Assembly (NCBI GenBank): GCA_038147755.1 | Contig: JAYQTS010000003.1 | Location: 355,122 to 419,121 of the forward strand | DNA length: 64,000 bases | DNA from: UBA5951 sp012269555 | Lineage (GTDB): Bacteria > Pseudomonadota > Alphaproteobacteria > Puniceispirillales > Puniceispirillaceae | Direction of reading: 5' to 3' | Shown: in pieces, positions 1 through 9,979 of the stretch | Layout of the letters: each line of letters starts with the position of its first letter | Position numbering within the stretch: the stretch's first letter is position 1 | Notes under the pieces: generated by a model | What the model was told of the DNA's origin: nothing | Database searches by the model: none | The model's input: only the letters and a program-made list of their open reading frames with translations | Position numbers and translations under genes: made by a program

Positions 1-707
1 AGAGCGTTTCACAGCTTAACATCTGGCGAAATCGATGTCCTTTCAAGAAACACAACACACACACTCACGAGAGATGCAACATTAGGCGTAAATTTTACGT
101 ATTATAACTTTATTGATGGTCAAGGTTTTATGGTGATGAAAGATGCTGGTATTAGTTCTGCTCTAGAACTTGACGGTGCTAGTATTTGCGTACAAGCGGG
201 CACAACCACTGAACTTAATATGGCTGATTATTTTCGTAACAACAACATGGACTACACACCTGTCGGGTACGAAACATCTACTCAAACCAGAGAAGGTTTG
301 AAGGGTGGAGCATGTGATGCTCTAACATCTGACAAGTCTCAGCTTGCTGCATTAAGTTCAGAAACAAGACCCAAGCAGTTTCAATCTTACCTGAGACCAT
401 TTCAAAGAACCTTTAGGGCCAGTGGTAGCACAAGGAGATGACCAATGGATGGATATTGTTGCATTTACACTTTATGCTTTAATAAACGCAGAAGAACTAG
501 GTATTACATCAGCAAACGTTGATGATTTGGTAGCAAAACCCAGGAAATCCTTCAGTCGGCAGATTGTCGGCGCTGAAGGCGATACAGGAGAAAAACTTGG
601 TCTTATCAGCCGACTGGTCTTATCAAGTTATCAAACAAGTTGGTAACTATGGCGAAATTTATGAAGCCACTGTTGAGCCTATTGGGATTCAAGAGCTGGG
701 TCTGTAA
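1..707 (+). CDS. aapJ: AapJ, general L-amino acid ABC transporter substrate-binding protein (5' partial, frameshifted)
   Basis: Periplasmic binding protein that delivers a broad range of L-amino acids to the AapQMP transporter. The window opens inside the gene, so the signal peptide and about the first 100 residues are missing. The first frame reads RAFHSLTSGEIDVLSRNTT and continues through DGQGFMV, both typical of AapJ. Single-base shifts near 430 and near 600 break the frame, but the reading resumes with QGDDQWMDIV and ends in YEATVEPIGIQELGL, the usual AapJ C-terminus. The permease and ATPase genes of the same system follow. The breaks look like sequencing errors because everything downstream in the operon is recognisable. 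The family call is firm; the exact protein sequence is not. Confidence 0.9.
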
Positions 708-772
708 ATGATTTATGGACTCGAGGCGGCATTTTTATGCTCCCCAATTCGATAATTTAAAAATATATTGGT

Positions 773-797
773 CGGAGGGTTTTGCTCTCCGGCTTTT
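773..797 (+). terminator. Hairpin between aapJ and aapQ, possible attenuator
   Basis: A CGGAG/CTCCG stem (773-777 with 787-791) with a nine-base loop is followed by a short T run. It lies between the binding-protein gene and the first permease gene, where partial termination or 3'-end protection would leave binding-protein mRNA in excess. The stem is short, so this is a moderate call. Confidence 0.4.
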
Positions 798-813
798 AAT
801 TGAGAAGAAAAAC

Positions 814-2000
814 GTGAGCAAAATAAAATACCATTTTACAGAAATCCAAAAATTAGGTCTCTTTTCGTTCAAATTTTTGTTCTGTCTTTGGTTTCCTTTT
901 TAATTTTGTCAATTTATCAAACGACCGTCTCTAATCTTATCGAGCGCGGGATACAAACTAGTACAAGTTTCTTCGACGATGTAGCCCCGTTTAAAATTGG
1001 CTTTAGCCCTTTCTTAGATTTTGACTTAGGAAAAACAACTTACATCGAAGTGTTTTACATTGGCATTTTAAATACCATTCTTATTGCTATTTTAGGAATT
1101 ATTGCATCAACAATTTTGGGATTCATTGTTGGGATAGTAAGACTATCTCCAAATTGGCTGGCATCAAAATGTGCTCTGGTTTATATAGAAGATTTTTAGA
1201 AATGTTCCTTTATTCTACAAATTATGTTTTGGAATTTTGCTGTCTTTTTAGCCACACTACCTCCACCAAAGAAATCAATAGAATTTGGATTTTTATATTT
1301 AAATAGTCGTGGACTCCACACACCTATTCCTTATGTTGAGGATGAATTACGGTTTAATTTTTGGATTTTTATTTTGTTAATGACTGTAGTGGGCTGCATT
1401 TTTCTGAGTAAATGGGCAAAGAAAAGTTTTGAGACACTGGAGTCAAACGACCTGTTTTTCTTCTATAATTTTTTAATTTTCACAATTCTCGCAACTTTTA
1501 GTTATCTTGCGTTAGGAGGGCCGCTCGAATTTGATATACCAGTATTAGGAAAATTTAATTTCAAAGGTGGAGGTCAACTTCCTTTACCTTTTTCTCATTA
1601 TGGTTTGCTTTGACAATTTATACATCTGCATTTATTGCAGAAAATGTTCGTGCTGGTATATCCTGTCTGTTTCAACAGGACAATTAGAAGCAGCCAATCT
1701 CGATTGGACTTAATCGCTCTCAAACTATTAATATGATAGTGATTCCACAGGCAATGCGTGTGATAATTCCCCCCACAAAAAGTCAGTTTTTGAATTTAAC
1801 CAAAAATTCTTCTTTAGCAGTTGCTGTTGGTTATGAAGAAATAGTCGCTGTTTGGGCAGGTATCTCATTAAATCAAACTGGCCAAGCGGTAATCATTATA
1901 GCAATGACAATCATTGTTTATGAGTGTATGAGCCTCTTCACTTCATTCATATTGAATATGTATAATCGTAAAAGTACAAATTACGGAACGTTAGAAATAA
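814..2000 (+). CDS. aapQ: AapQ, amino acid ABC transporter permease (several frameshifts)
   Basis: Inner-membrane permease of the general L-amino acid transporter. Piecing the frames together gives the AapQ path: IERGIQTSTSFF in the periplasmic part, FYIGILNTILIAILGIIAST, then QIMFWNFAVFLATLPPPKKS, and the permease signature region IPQAMRVIIPP followed by NLTKNSSLAVAVGY. The frame breaks near 865, 1190-1215, 1605, 1665 and 1700. A GTG at 814 after GAGAAG is the likeliest start. The stop is unclear; the most natural reading is TAA overlapping the next ATG at about 2000. The density of breaks is the highest in the window and more consistent with poor base calling than with decay. Confidence 0.85.
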
Positions 2001-3125
2001 TGAAACAAAAATCTAAGTTTTTAAAAAATTACCAGATAGGGAACCACCAAGCTCAACAGTTGGTATAATTGCTTGGGCTCGGAAGAATTTGTTCAGGACA
2101 ACAAAATGCTATTAACGACTATTTTATTTTCCTATACTTAATTTATTTTTTTTACCTCCATTTTTTGATTGGGCAATTTTTAACGCAAACATTTCTGGGA
2201 ATGATAGAAGTGTTTGCGATGAGAATAAATCTGGAGCCTGCTGACATTTTTAAAAGGTCCGTTTTGAACAATTTTATTTGGCTTATATTTTGCTACTAAC
2301 CCAGACCAAATATGGCGACCTATTACAGCATTTTTAACGTTTGGTATTATTTTGACGCCTCTTTTATTTGAGAAAACTCCATTCAAAAAGTGGCTATTGC
2401 TTATATTACTCACGGCTTATCCTGTTTTCTTTATTTTCATAGTATACGGGGGCGCTTTCGGTATTCCTGTATCTGATACGGGCCAATGGGGTGGTTTTTT
2501 ATTAACCTTTGCACTTGCCTTTGTTGGAATCGTATTAGCTCTTCCCTTGGGTATCTTGCTTGCGTTAGGACGAAGGTCTCAAATGCCGGTAATACGAGCA
2601 TTAAGTGTTACCTACATAGAATTTTGGCGCGGAACTCCCTTAATAACAATCCTTTTTATGGCGTCTGTAATGTTACCACTGTTTTTTCCATCAGGCGTGG
2701 ATTTCGACAAAGTTGTGAGGGCTATGATTGGAATTACATTATTTCAATCAGCATATACTGCAGAAGCAGTGCGAGGAGGTTTGCAAGCCATTGACAAAGG
2801 TCAAACAGAGGCTTCTATGGCTCTTGGCCTTGGTTACTGGAGGAGAACTATCTTTATTATATTGCCTCAAGCCCTAAAAATTTCTATACCATCAATTGTT
2901 AACACTTTCATAGCACTCTTCAAGGACACTTCATTGGTATCCATTATAGGATTGCTTGACCTACTAAAGATGTCTCAATCTGCTTCTAGATCGCTTGAAT
3001 GGAACGGCTATGATATAGAGGGTTATCTATTTGCAGGGTTTGTATTCTGGGCTTGTTGTTACGGAATGTCCAGTTATAGTCAAAAGTTAGAACGAAAGCT
3101 CGACACTGAAGGGAGAACAGAATGA
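2000..3125 (+). CDS. aapM: AapM, amino acid ABC transporter permease (N-terminal frameshifts)
   Basis: Second inner-membrane permease of the Aap system. The start MKQKSKFLKN overlaps the end of aapQ, and the N-terminal third jumps frames (breaks near 2065, 2130-2190 and 2250-2290). It still yields the family pattern GIIAWARKNLF, then GACWHF and NPDQIWRPITAFLTFG. From about 2350 to the stop the frame is clean: a multi-pass permease with EFWRGTPLITILFMAS and the EAA-type loop AIDKGQTEASMALGLG before LPQALKISIPSIVNTFI. The stop overlaps the start of aapP by four bases (ATGA), so the two are probably translationally coupled. Confidence 0.88.
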
Positions 3126-3900
3126 CTAGTGCATCTGCATCTAAAAAATCTACTAAAAATGAAATTTCTCCAATAATTACAATTAATAAACTGAATAAAT
3201 GGTATGGTAAGTTTCATGTTTTAAAAGATATTGACCTTGAAGTTAATAAAACCGAAAAAATTGTGATTTGCGGTCCATCCGGCTCAGGCAAATCTACGCT
3301 AATTAGATGCATCAATCGTTTAGAGGTTCACCAAGAGGGTAGCATCGTAGTCGATGGTACTGAATTAACGGATGATGTTAAACAAATAAATGAAATAAGA
3401 AGTGATGTAGGAATGGTATTTCAGCATTTCAACTTATTTCCCCACCTCACGGTTTTAGAAAATTGTACATTAGCCCCTATTTGGGTTCGAAAAAATCAAA
3501 ATTGGAAGCCGATGAAATGGCGATGGAGCTATTAACCAAAGTAAAAATTCCAGACCAAGCTAAGAAGTACCCAGGCCAACTTTCTGGAGGTCAGCAACAG
3601 CGCGTAGCAATTGCACGAGCACTTTGCATGCAACCAAGGGTAATGTTATTCGATGAACCAACGTCTGCACTTGACCCCGAAATGATTAAAGAAGTTCTAG
3701 AAACTATGATTGAGTTGGCTGAATCAGGAATGACAATGCTAGTAGTGACCCATGAAATGGGGTTTGCAAACAAAGTTGCAGATAGAGTGATTTTTATGGA
3801 TGAAGGGCAAATTGTAGAGCAGAATGACCCCAAAAACTTTTTTAACAATCCTAAATCCGATAGAACAAAGTTATTTCTAAGCCAAATACTTAATCACTAA
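3122..3900 (+). CDS. aapP: AapP, amino acid ABC transporter ATPase (one frameshift)
   Basis: ATP-binding subunit that powers AapQM on the cytoplasmic face. Walker A GPSGSGKST is at residues 51-59, followed by the Q-loop VFQHFNLFPH. After a one-base shift near 3480-3500 come the signature LSGGQQQR, Walker B VMLFDEP and the switch His in VVTHEMGF. Repaired length is about 259 residues, normal for this polar amino acid ATPase family. It closes the aapJQMP order seen across alphaproteobacteria. The break falls between the Q-loop and the signature motif, in an AAAATCAAAATT stretch where an indel is easy to make. Confidence 0.92.
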
Positions 3901-3907
3901 AAATTTT

Positions 3908-3936
3908 TTGACAAATTAGTAAATTATCCAAAAATT
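3908..3936 (+). promoter_or_regulatory. Possible promoter for proXWV
   Basis: A perfect TTGACA at 3908-3913 lies in the 205-base AT-rich gap between aapP and proX, with AAAATT 17 bases further on as a weak -10. The gap is so AT-rich that chance matches are likely. The rest of the gap holds nothing else recognisable apart from the strong AGGAGG at 4095-4100. Confidence 0.25.
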
Positions 3937-4105
3937 AATAAGCTAAAAAGAGATTACGTATTTTTTAAAAAGTACTTAACTATTTAATCATAAATTCCTT
4001 ATTTTCTTATCGTTCTTTAAAAAAAAGCGAATTACACTGTTGCCAAGCAATTCTCTATCTTGCTAGGTTGAAAGAGTTAAAATCTAAAAGTTCTAGGAGG
4101 AACAA

Positions 4106-5113
4106 ATGAATAAAATTTTAAAAGGTGCTGTGGTTTCTATCGCTAGCGTCTTTATAGCTGGTTCAGCATTCGCTGGTGGCCATGACTCCTGTGGTGATAT
4201 CACCATCGCAGAAATGGATTGGGCTTCAGCAGAGCTTATTGCAAACATTGATAAAATAATTTTAGAAGAAGGCTATGGGTGCAATGTTGAACTTATTCCG
4301 GGTGCAACAATGACTACATTTGCATCTATGGACACCAAAGGTGTGCCAGATGTAGCACCAGAGCTTTGGGCTAACGCAGTTCAAACACCATTAGGAAAAG
4401 CAGAGTCAGAGGGTCGTCTTTTCATGCTAAACGGTGCGCCAATTACAGGTGCCGGTGAAGGCTGGATGATTAGTACCAAAGCTATGCAAGAAAATGGTCT
4501 GAAAACACTTGATGACGTTTTAGCCAGACCTGACCTTTTCCCTCATCCAGAAGATCCTTCAAAAGGAGGAATTGTAACTTGTCCTTCAGGTTGGGGATGC
4601 CAGATTGCAACTAATCAACTGTTTAAAGCATTCGATATGGAAGCTAAAGGTTGGATGCTTATTGATTCTGGCTCTTCTGCTGGTCTGGACGGATCTATTC
4701 AAAAGGCAATCACTCGAGGAGAGAACTGGTTTGGATATTATTGGGGTCCAACTGTGTTAGCTGCACAAGGTGGTTTATCTCTGCTCGATATGGGACCTTT
4801 TGGTGGCAACGATAACTGGGATAACTGCTTAATGGACCCAGAGTGTCAAGATCCACAGCCATCTGGTTGGGTTGTATCAGAGGTAACATCTGTTGTAGCT
4901 GCTAATTTTATTGAAAATGGGCCTAAAGCTGGTAAAGCTTACATTGAAAAGAGAAAGTTCCCAGCAGCTGTAATGATGGAAATGCTTGTTTACATGGCAG
5001 AAAATCAGGCTAGTGGAGAAGACACAGCTTATGAGTTTTTAGAGAAGCATCCTGACGTATGGACCCAGTGGGTAACTCCACAAGGTGCTGCACTGATTAA
5101 AAGAGCTCTCTAA
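4106..5113 (+). CDS. proX: Glycine betaine/proline-type ABC transporter substrate-binding protein (ProX/OpuAC family)
   Basis: Periplasmic binding protein for a quaternary-amine osmolyte such as glycine betaine or choline; the exact ligand cannot be read from sequence. A signal peptide of about 23 residues ends in GSAFA-G. The mature part carries the OpuAC-type opening ITIAEMDWASAE and further aromatics in CPSGWGC and WFGYYWGP that could form the ligand cage. It has several cysteines (C29, a CPSGWGC pair, and a pair in the DNCLMDPEC segment) that could form disulfides. The ATG follows a perfect AGGAGG. The permease and ATPase genes follow, giving a complete proXWV operon. The frame is intact, 335 residues. 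Confidence 0.9.
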   Translation: MNKILKGAVVSIASVFIAGSAFAGGHDSCGDITIAEMDWASAELIANIDKIILEEGYGCNVELIPGATMTTFASMDTKGVPDVAPELWANAVQTPLGKAESEGRLFMLNGAPITGAGEGWMISTKAMQENGLKTLDDVLARPDLFPHPEDPSKGGIVTCPSGWGCQIATNQLFKAFDMEAKGWMLIDSGSSAGLDGSIQKAITRGENWFGYYWGPTVLAAQGGLSLLDMGPFGGNDNWDNCLMDPECQDPQPSGWVVSEVTSVVAANFIENGPKAGKAYIEKRKFPAAVMMEMLVYMAENQASGEDTAYEFLEKHPDVWTQWVTPQGAALIKRAL

Positions 5114-5130
5114 TACAATATATCGCTAAA

Positions 5131-5160
5131 AATGGGCCATTTTAATGGCCCATTTCTTTT
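5131..5160 (+). terminator. Strong hairpin between proX and proW, attenuator-like
   Basis: AATGGGCCATT (5131-5141) and AATGGCCCATT (5144-5154) are perfect inverted copies, followed by TCTTTT. The stem is near perfect, with about ten pairs and a four-base loop. It sits in the 59 bases between the binding-protein and permease genes, so it probably terminates part of the transcription or protects the proX message. The proW ribosome site starts immediately after it. Confidence 0.65.
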
Positions 5161-5172
5161 AAGGAGGTAAAA

Positions 5173-6056
5173 TTGAGTCTATTTACAGATTTTCCTAAAA
5201 TGGGCAGAGCCGACTTAAGAGACTTTAAAAAGGGTATAGATGAAAGTTTTAAAAACTTCACTAGAGAATATGGCGAAGCTATTGAGAATTTTTTTGATCC
5301 ATTACTATATTTTTTGGTTTGGTTAGAGAAGTTATTTTTAAATACCCCATGGCCTATTGTGATGGTTGTTTTAGCAACCCTAGTTTATTTCGGTTCTAGA
5401 AGTTTAACACTGACTATTGGGGCAATAATAGCATTTTTGGTCATTGGTTATCTGGATATGTGGGAAGATACCATGGCCACCCTTGCTATTATCTCGGTAG
5501 CTACTATCGTTTGCATAAGTGTTGGAATTCCAATTGGTATTTTAATGGCCCGTTCAAATAGGGCACAAACATTAATTACCCCGATATTGGATGTTATGCA
5601 GACAATACCGAGTTTTGTATATTTAATTCCTGTGGTAATGCTTCTTGGCATTGGAAAAGTTCCAGGATTATTGGCTGTTTGCATATATGCTATCCCTCCA
5701 ATTGTGCGTCTCACAAATTTAGGAATTAGATTAGTAGATAAAGACGTAATGGAAGCATCTGAAGCATTTGGCGCGAGCTACAGTCAAAAATTATTAGGTG
5801 TTCAAATTCCATTAGCTTTACCCAATATATTTGCAGGTGTAAATCAAACAATAATGATGGCTTTATCAATGGTGGTAATTGCATCAATGATTGGCGTTAA
5901 AGGTCTGGGGTCCCCGTTTTAAGGGCGATATCTAACCAGTATTTAGCTTTAGGCGTTATGAATGGTCTTGCTATTGTTGTTTTAGCAATTTTGTTTGATA
6001 GAGTTTCTCAAAAATTTGGAAAGCGTCTTCAGGCTCACACTGAGAGTATGAAATAA
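5173..6056 (+). CDS. proW: Betaine-type ABC transporter permease ProW (frameshift near the C-terminus)
   Basis: Inner-membrane permease of the osmolyte transporter. The start is TTG, chosen because AAGGAGGT (5161-5168) sits five bases upstream and no better start fits. A hydrophilic N-terminus of about 50 residues precedes membrane segments, then the permease core ILDVMQTIPSFVYLIPVVMLLG and the loop ASEAFGASYSQKLLGVQIPLALP. The frame breaks near 5915, after GVKGLGSP, and resumes as AISNQYLALGVMNGLAIVVLAILFD, ending HTESMK. Repaired length is about 294 residues. The stop overlaps the proV start (TAATG). Confidence 0.9.
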
Positions 6057-7102
6057 TGTCAGATACGAAAGTAGCTATAAAAGATTTATATAAAATATTT
6101 GGTTCTCATCCTTCCTCCATGATTGATAAGGTTAGGAATGGCATATCAAAGTCTGATTTGTTAGAAAAATATGGTCATGTTTTAGGCTTGGATAACGTGA
6201 ATATTGAAGTCAAAAAAAGTCAATTACAGGTAATAATGGGGCTCTCTGGTTCTGGCAAATCTACTCTAATTAGGCACATTAATCGACTCATAGAGCCTAC
6301 ATCTGGTTCGATAGTTGTAGATGGCGAGGATATTTTGTCTATGAACCAGACCGAACTTCGAAATTTTAGAAGAAGTAAAGCTAGTATGGTGTTCCAAAAA
6401 TTTGGATTATTACCGCATAGAAAGATTATAGAAAATGTAAGTTACGGACTTACAATACAGGGTATAAATAAAAAAGAGGCTTACGAGAGATCTAACCAAT
6501 GGATTGAAAGTGTGGGCTTAAATGGGTTTGAAAATCATTATCCAGCTCAACTTTCAGGGGGTATGCAACAACGTGTTGGCTTAGCACGTGCATTAGCAAC
6601 AGATGCTGACATTTTGCTTATGGACGAGGCCTTTTCAGCTCTAGACCCGCTAATTAGGTCTGATATGCAAGACGTATTATTGTCACTTCAAGAAAAATTA
6701 CATAAAACAATTATATTTATTACGCATGATTTAGATGAAGCTCTAAAACTCGGGGACAATATCGCTATTTTGAGAGACGGTGCTGTCATTCAATCTGGGA
6801 CTGCCGAGAACATAATTTTACACCCTGCAGATGATTATGTGACGGATTTCATAAAGGATATTAATAAAGCAAGAGTTTTAAAGGTTAGTTCTGTAATGAC
6901 CAATGAAAATTCAATCAAAGGGCCAGAAATACAGGATAACGTTATTATAGAAGACGCCTTGCAAACAGTATCTAAATCTGGTTCTAATGGTGCTATTGTT
7001 ATTAAAGATGGAAAAAAAATTGGAACGGTCTCTCTTACGGATATGATAATGGCGATTGCCCGTTCCACTAAAAATACTGATAGCGATACTGTCTATAGGT
7101 AG
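6056..7102 (+). CDS. proV: Betaine-type ABC transporter ATPase ProV
   Basis: Cytoplasmic ATPase of the ProXWV osmolyte transporter, 348 residues. Walker A GLSGSGKST is at 62-70, the signature LSGGMQQR at about 166-173, Walker B ADILLMDE at about 184-191, and the switch His in FITHDLDEAL. The N-terminal 45 residues are the extension typical of ProV/OpuAA. The C-terminal 75 or so look like a single shortened CBS region (NGAIVIKDGKKIGTVSL), which in this family can tie activity to ionic strength. ProV proteins usually end in two CBS repeats, so the sensory part here is short. Confidence 0.92.
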   Translation: MSDTKVAIKDLYKIFGSHPSSMIDKVRNGISKSDLLEKYGHVLGLDNVNIEVKKSQLQVIMGLSGSGKSTLIRHINRLIEPTSGSIVVDGEDILSMNQTELRNFRRSKASMVFQKFGLLPHRKIIENVSYGLTIQGINKKEAYERSNQWIESVGLNGFENHYPAQLSGGMQQRVGLARALATDADILLMDEAFSALDPLIRSDMQDVLLSLQEKLHKTIIFITHDLDEALKLGDNIAILRDGAVIQSGTAENIILHPADDYVTDFIKDINKARVLKVSSVMTNENSIKGPEIQDNVIIEDALQTVSKSGSNGAIVIKDGKKIGTVSLTDMIMAIARSTKNTDSDTVYR

Positions 7103-7185
7103 TTGTTGTTTAATTTAAAAATCACAAAACCCAATATAACTGCAAGGATTTTTCCTATTGCACTTAATGTCTGGATTCGTAAAAA

Positions 7186-8475
7186 GTGACTGGTCCAGCT
7201 GTAGTCATTCATCCTGAGGTAAGAAAATTACCCACAAGTCGTAGCTCAGAAGCCCTATTAATAGAGGCTTGTGGTCTAGCTGAAGCAATTCAGCTTGAAG
7301 TAATCTATTCAGAGGTTGTAAAATTATACGCCCCAAAAGCAAATACATATCTTGGAGCTGGCTTTATTGAATTATTGAAAAAAAAGCTAGTTGCAGAGAG
7401 TATTGCCCCTATTATAATTGTTGATTGCACTTTGAGTCCAGTTCAGCAAAGAAATTTAGAGGAAATTCTGAACTGCAAGGTGATTGATAGAACAGCTTTG
7501 ATTTTAGAGATTTTTGGAGCACGAGCTAATACACATGCTGGAAGGCTACAAGTGGAATTAGCATCCCTCACCTTTCAGCGCTCACGCTTGGTTAGAAGTT
7601 GGACTCATCTTGAGAGACAAAGAGGTGGAAGCGGTTTTCTGGGTGGGCCTGGTGAAAGACAAATCGAACTTGACCGAAGAATGTTATTAGAACGCGTATT
7701 GAAAATTAAAGAAGAGTTACGAGAAGTTGAGAGGACAAGAGACATTCAGCGTTCTAATCGAAGCCGCACTGAAACACCCACGATTGCACTAGTTGGGTAT
7801 ACAAATGCAGGAAAGTCTACCCTATTCAATTCACTAACCTCTGCAAAAGTTATGGCGAAGGATATGTTATTCGCAACACTTGACCCAACAATAAGAATTG
7901 CAGCAATCCCATCAGGTCAAAAGATTATTCTTGCAGATACTGTTGGCTTTATAAGTGAACTGCCAACAGAGCTGATTGAGGCCTTCAAAAGTACACTTGA
8001 AGAAGTAACGCAAGCTAATTTTTTGTTGCATGTTCATGACGCCTCCTCACAATTTCTTGAAGAAGAAGAAGAGGATGTAAATAAAATACTGTCTGAACTT
8101 GGTATATATAGCGATATCTTATCAAAAAAGGTTATTCATGTTTTAAATAAATCTGATTTAATTTCTGCAGATAGAAGAGAAGAATTAGAACATATGTATC
8201 CAAATTCTGCTTTTATTTCTGCAATTTCACATAAAAATTTTGAAAACTTATTTGAATTAATTGAAGATAAAATTAACTATGATACAGCAATTTATACCTT
8301 CAAATTATCTTCTGTTTTTGGTGATGCACGGGCTTATCTTTATGAAAATGGCATAGTACAGGAATCTTCCTTTGATGAAACCGGTTTTGAAAGTTTAACA
8401 GTAAGACTATCTTCTTCAAATTACAAACGCTTCAATTCTCGCTGGCCAAGGTTAGCCAAAAAAAAAAATCGTTAA
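7186..8475 (+). CDS. hflX: Ribosome-associated GTPase HflX
   Basis: GTPase that binds the 50S subunit and splits stalled or heat-damaged ribosomes. It has 429 residues: an N-terminal HflX domain, the family glycine-rich turn GGSGFLGGPGE (147-157), a coiled region, then the GTPase domain with G1 GYTNAGKST (204-212), the TLDPT switch, G3 DTVGF (251-255) and G4 NKSD. The start is GTG with no clear Shine-Dalgarno, so it could lie elsewhere. In most alphaproteobacteria hflX directly follows hfq; here hfq is about 14 kb away on the other strand, so the usual pair has been split. Confidence 0.93.
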   Translation: MTGPAVVIHPEVRKLPTSRSSEALLIEACGLAEAIQLEVIYSEVVKLYAPKANTYLGAGFIELLKKKLVAESIAPIIIVDCTLSPVQQRNLEEILNCKVIDRTALILEIFGARANTHAGRLQVELASLTFQRSRLVRSWTHLERQRGGSGFLGGPGERQIELDRRMLLERVLKIKEELREVERTRDIQRSNRSRTETPTIALVGYTNAGKSTLFNSLTSAKVMAKDMLFATLDPTIRIAAIPSGQKIILADTVGFISELPTELIEAFKSTLEEVTQANFLLHVHDASSQFLEEEEEDVNKILSELGIYSDILSKKVIHVLNKSDLISADRREELEHMYPNSAFISAISHKNFENLFELIEDKINYDTAIYTFKLSSVFGDARAYLYENGIVQESSFDETGFESLTVRLSSSNYKRFNSRWPRLAKKKNR

Positions 8476-8555
8476 AACAGGTCCAGAAGCTTTTTTTAGC
8501 GAATAAATAATAGATATTTTATTATTTCAGATAAATTAATTTAGGTATTTCGTGT

Positions 8556-9979
8556 ATGAAAACGATAATGTGGTTTCGTCAAGATTTGAGGCTATCTGAT
8601 AATCCCGCACTTATAGAGGCTGTCAGTAGTGGTGAAATTATTCCAATTTATATATTAGATGACATCAACTCCCAGTCAGAGAAAATTGGGGATGCAAGCC
8701 GTGTTTGGTTACACTATTCATTATTTGAATTGAATAAGTCGTTAAATGGCAATTTAAGATTTTTCAAGGGAGAAGCAAAAGAGATTGTATCCGAATTAAT
8801 TCGAGTAACAGATTCTAAAAAGATAGTTTGGAATAGGTGCTATGAGCCTTGGCGCATCAATCGTGATACATATATTAAGAAAGACCTTAAAGAATTAGGG
8901 ATAGAGGTTAAAAGCTGTAACGGTTCTCTTTTATGGGAGCCACAGGAGATTTGCAAATCAGACGGCACGCATTATCGTGTATTTACACCCTTTTATCGAA
9001 GAGGGTGCCTTAACGCTGCACCTCCGCGTATACCGCAAAATGCACCTTTAAATATAAAGTTTGCAGAAATCCTAAATTTAAAAGAGATTGTTCTTTAGAA
9101 GAACTTGAACTATTGCCCAAACATGATTGGTATATTTCAATGGTCAAGAACTGGAAAATTGGAGAACAAGGCGGATTGGATAATCTTGATGACTAACTAA
9201 AGAATGGCATTGTTAATTATAAAATGGGTAGAAACATTCCAGCCAAAAAATCAGTTTCACGATTGTCTCCTAGACTACATTTTGGAGAATTATCTCCAAA
9301 CCAGGTTTGGTATGCAGCACAGCAGGTTATCGAGCCTGGTGATTCTAATTTAGATAGCTTTTTATCTGAGCTTGGTTGGCGCGAATTCGCCTATCATTTA
9401 CACTTTCACTACCCTTCACTGGCAAATGAAAACTTAAACCCAAAATTTAATTCTTTCGCATGGAAAACAGAAACCAATAACATTGAGGCATGGCAAACAG
9501 GAATGACTGGCTATCCAATTGTTGATGCTGGTATGAGAGAACTATACCAGACAGGCTATATGCATAACAGATTGAGGATGATTGTTGGCTCGTTTCTGGT
9601 TAAGAACCTACTTCAACATTGGCATCATGGAAGAGACTGGTTTCACAATTGTTTAGTAGATGCTGACTTATGTGTTAATTCAGCAAGCTGGCAGTGGATT
9701 GCAGGATGCGGGGCAGACGCCGCACCTTATTTTAGAATCTTTAATCCAATTACACAGGGCGAGAAGTTCGACCCTGAAGGTGAGTATACAAAAAAATGGG
9801 TTCCGGAGTTAATAAATATACCCAAAAAATTTCTGTTCTGTCCCTGGCAGGCACCCGCTGAGATACTTGAAAAAAATGGGATACAACTTGGCACAACGTA
9901 CCCAATGCCCATTGTTGATTTAAAAGTTTCAAGAAATTTAGCACTTGAAGCGTTTTCAAAATTGCCGAAAACTGCCTGA
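8556..9979 (+). CDS. phrB: Deoxyribodipyrimidine photolyase, class I CPD type (frameshifted)
   Basis: Blue-light flavoenzyme that repairs cyclobutane pyrimidine dimers. The N-terminus MWFRQDLRLSDNPAL is the antenna-binding Rossmann domain. The FAD domain carries RLSPRLHFGELSP, GWREFAYHLHFHYP, the NRLRMIVGSFLVKNLL helix and the hallmark WQWIAGCGADAAPYFRIFNP. The frame breaks near 9095 and near 9196, and the in-between part reads LPKHDWYISMVKNWKIGEQGG as expected, so the gene is whole at about 475 residues. It overlaps the next gene by one base, suggesting co-expression with the Fe-S photolyase that follows. Confidence 0.92.

Noticed and set aside
1..9200. Pseudogenisation of the aap operon and phrB
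   Set aside because: The breaks are single-base and conserved residues continue right after each one, including motifs that decay would erode. Similar breaks hit essential genes further on.
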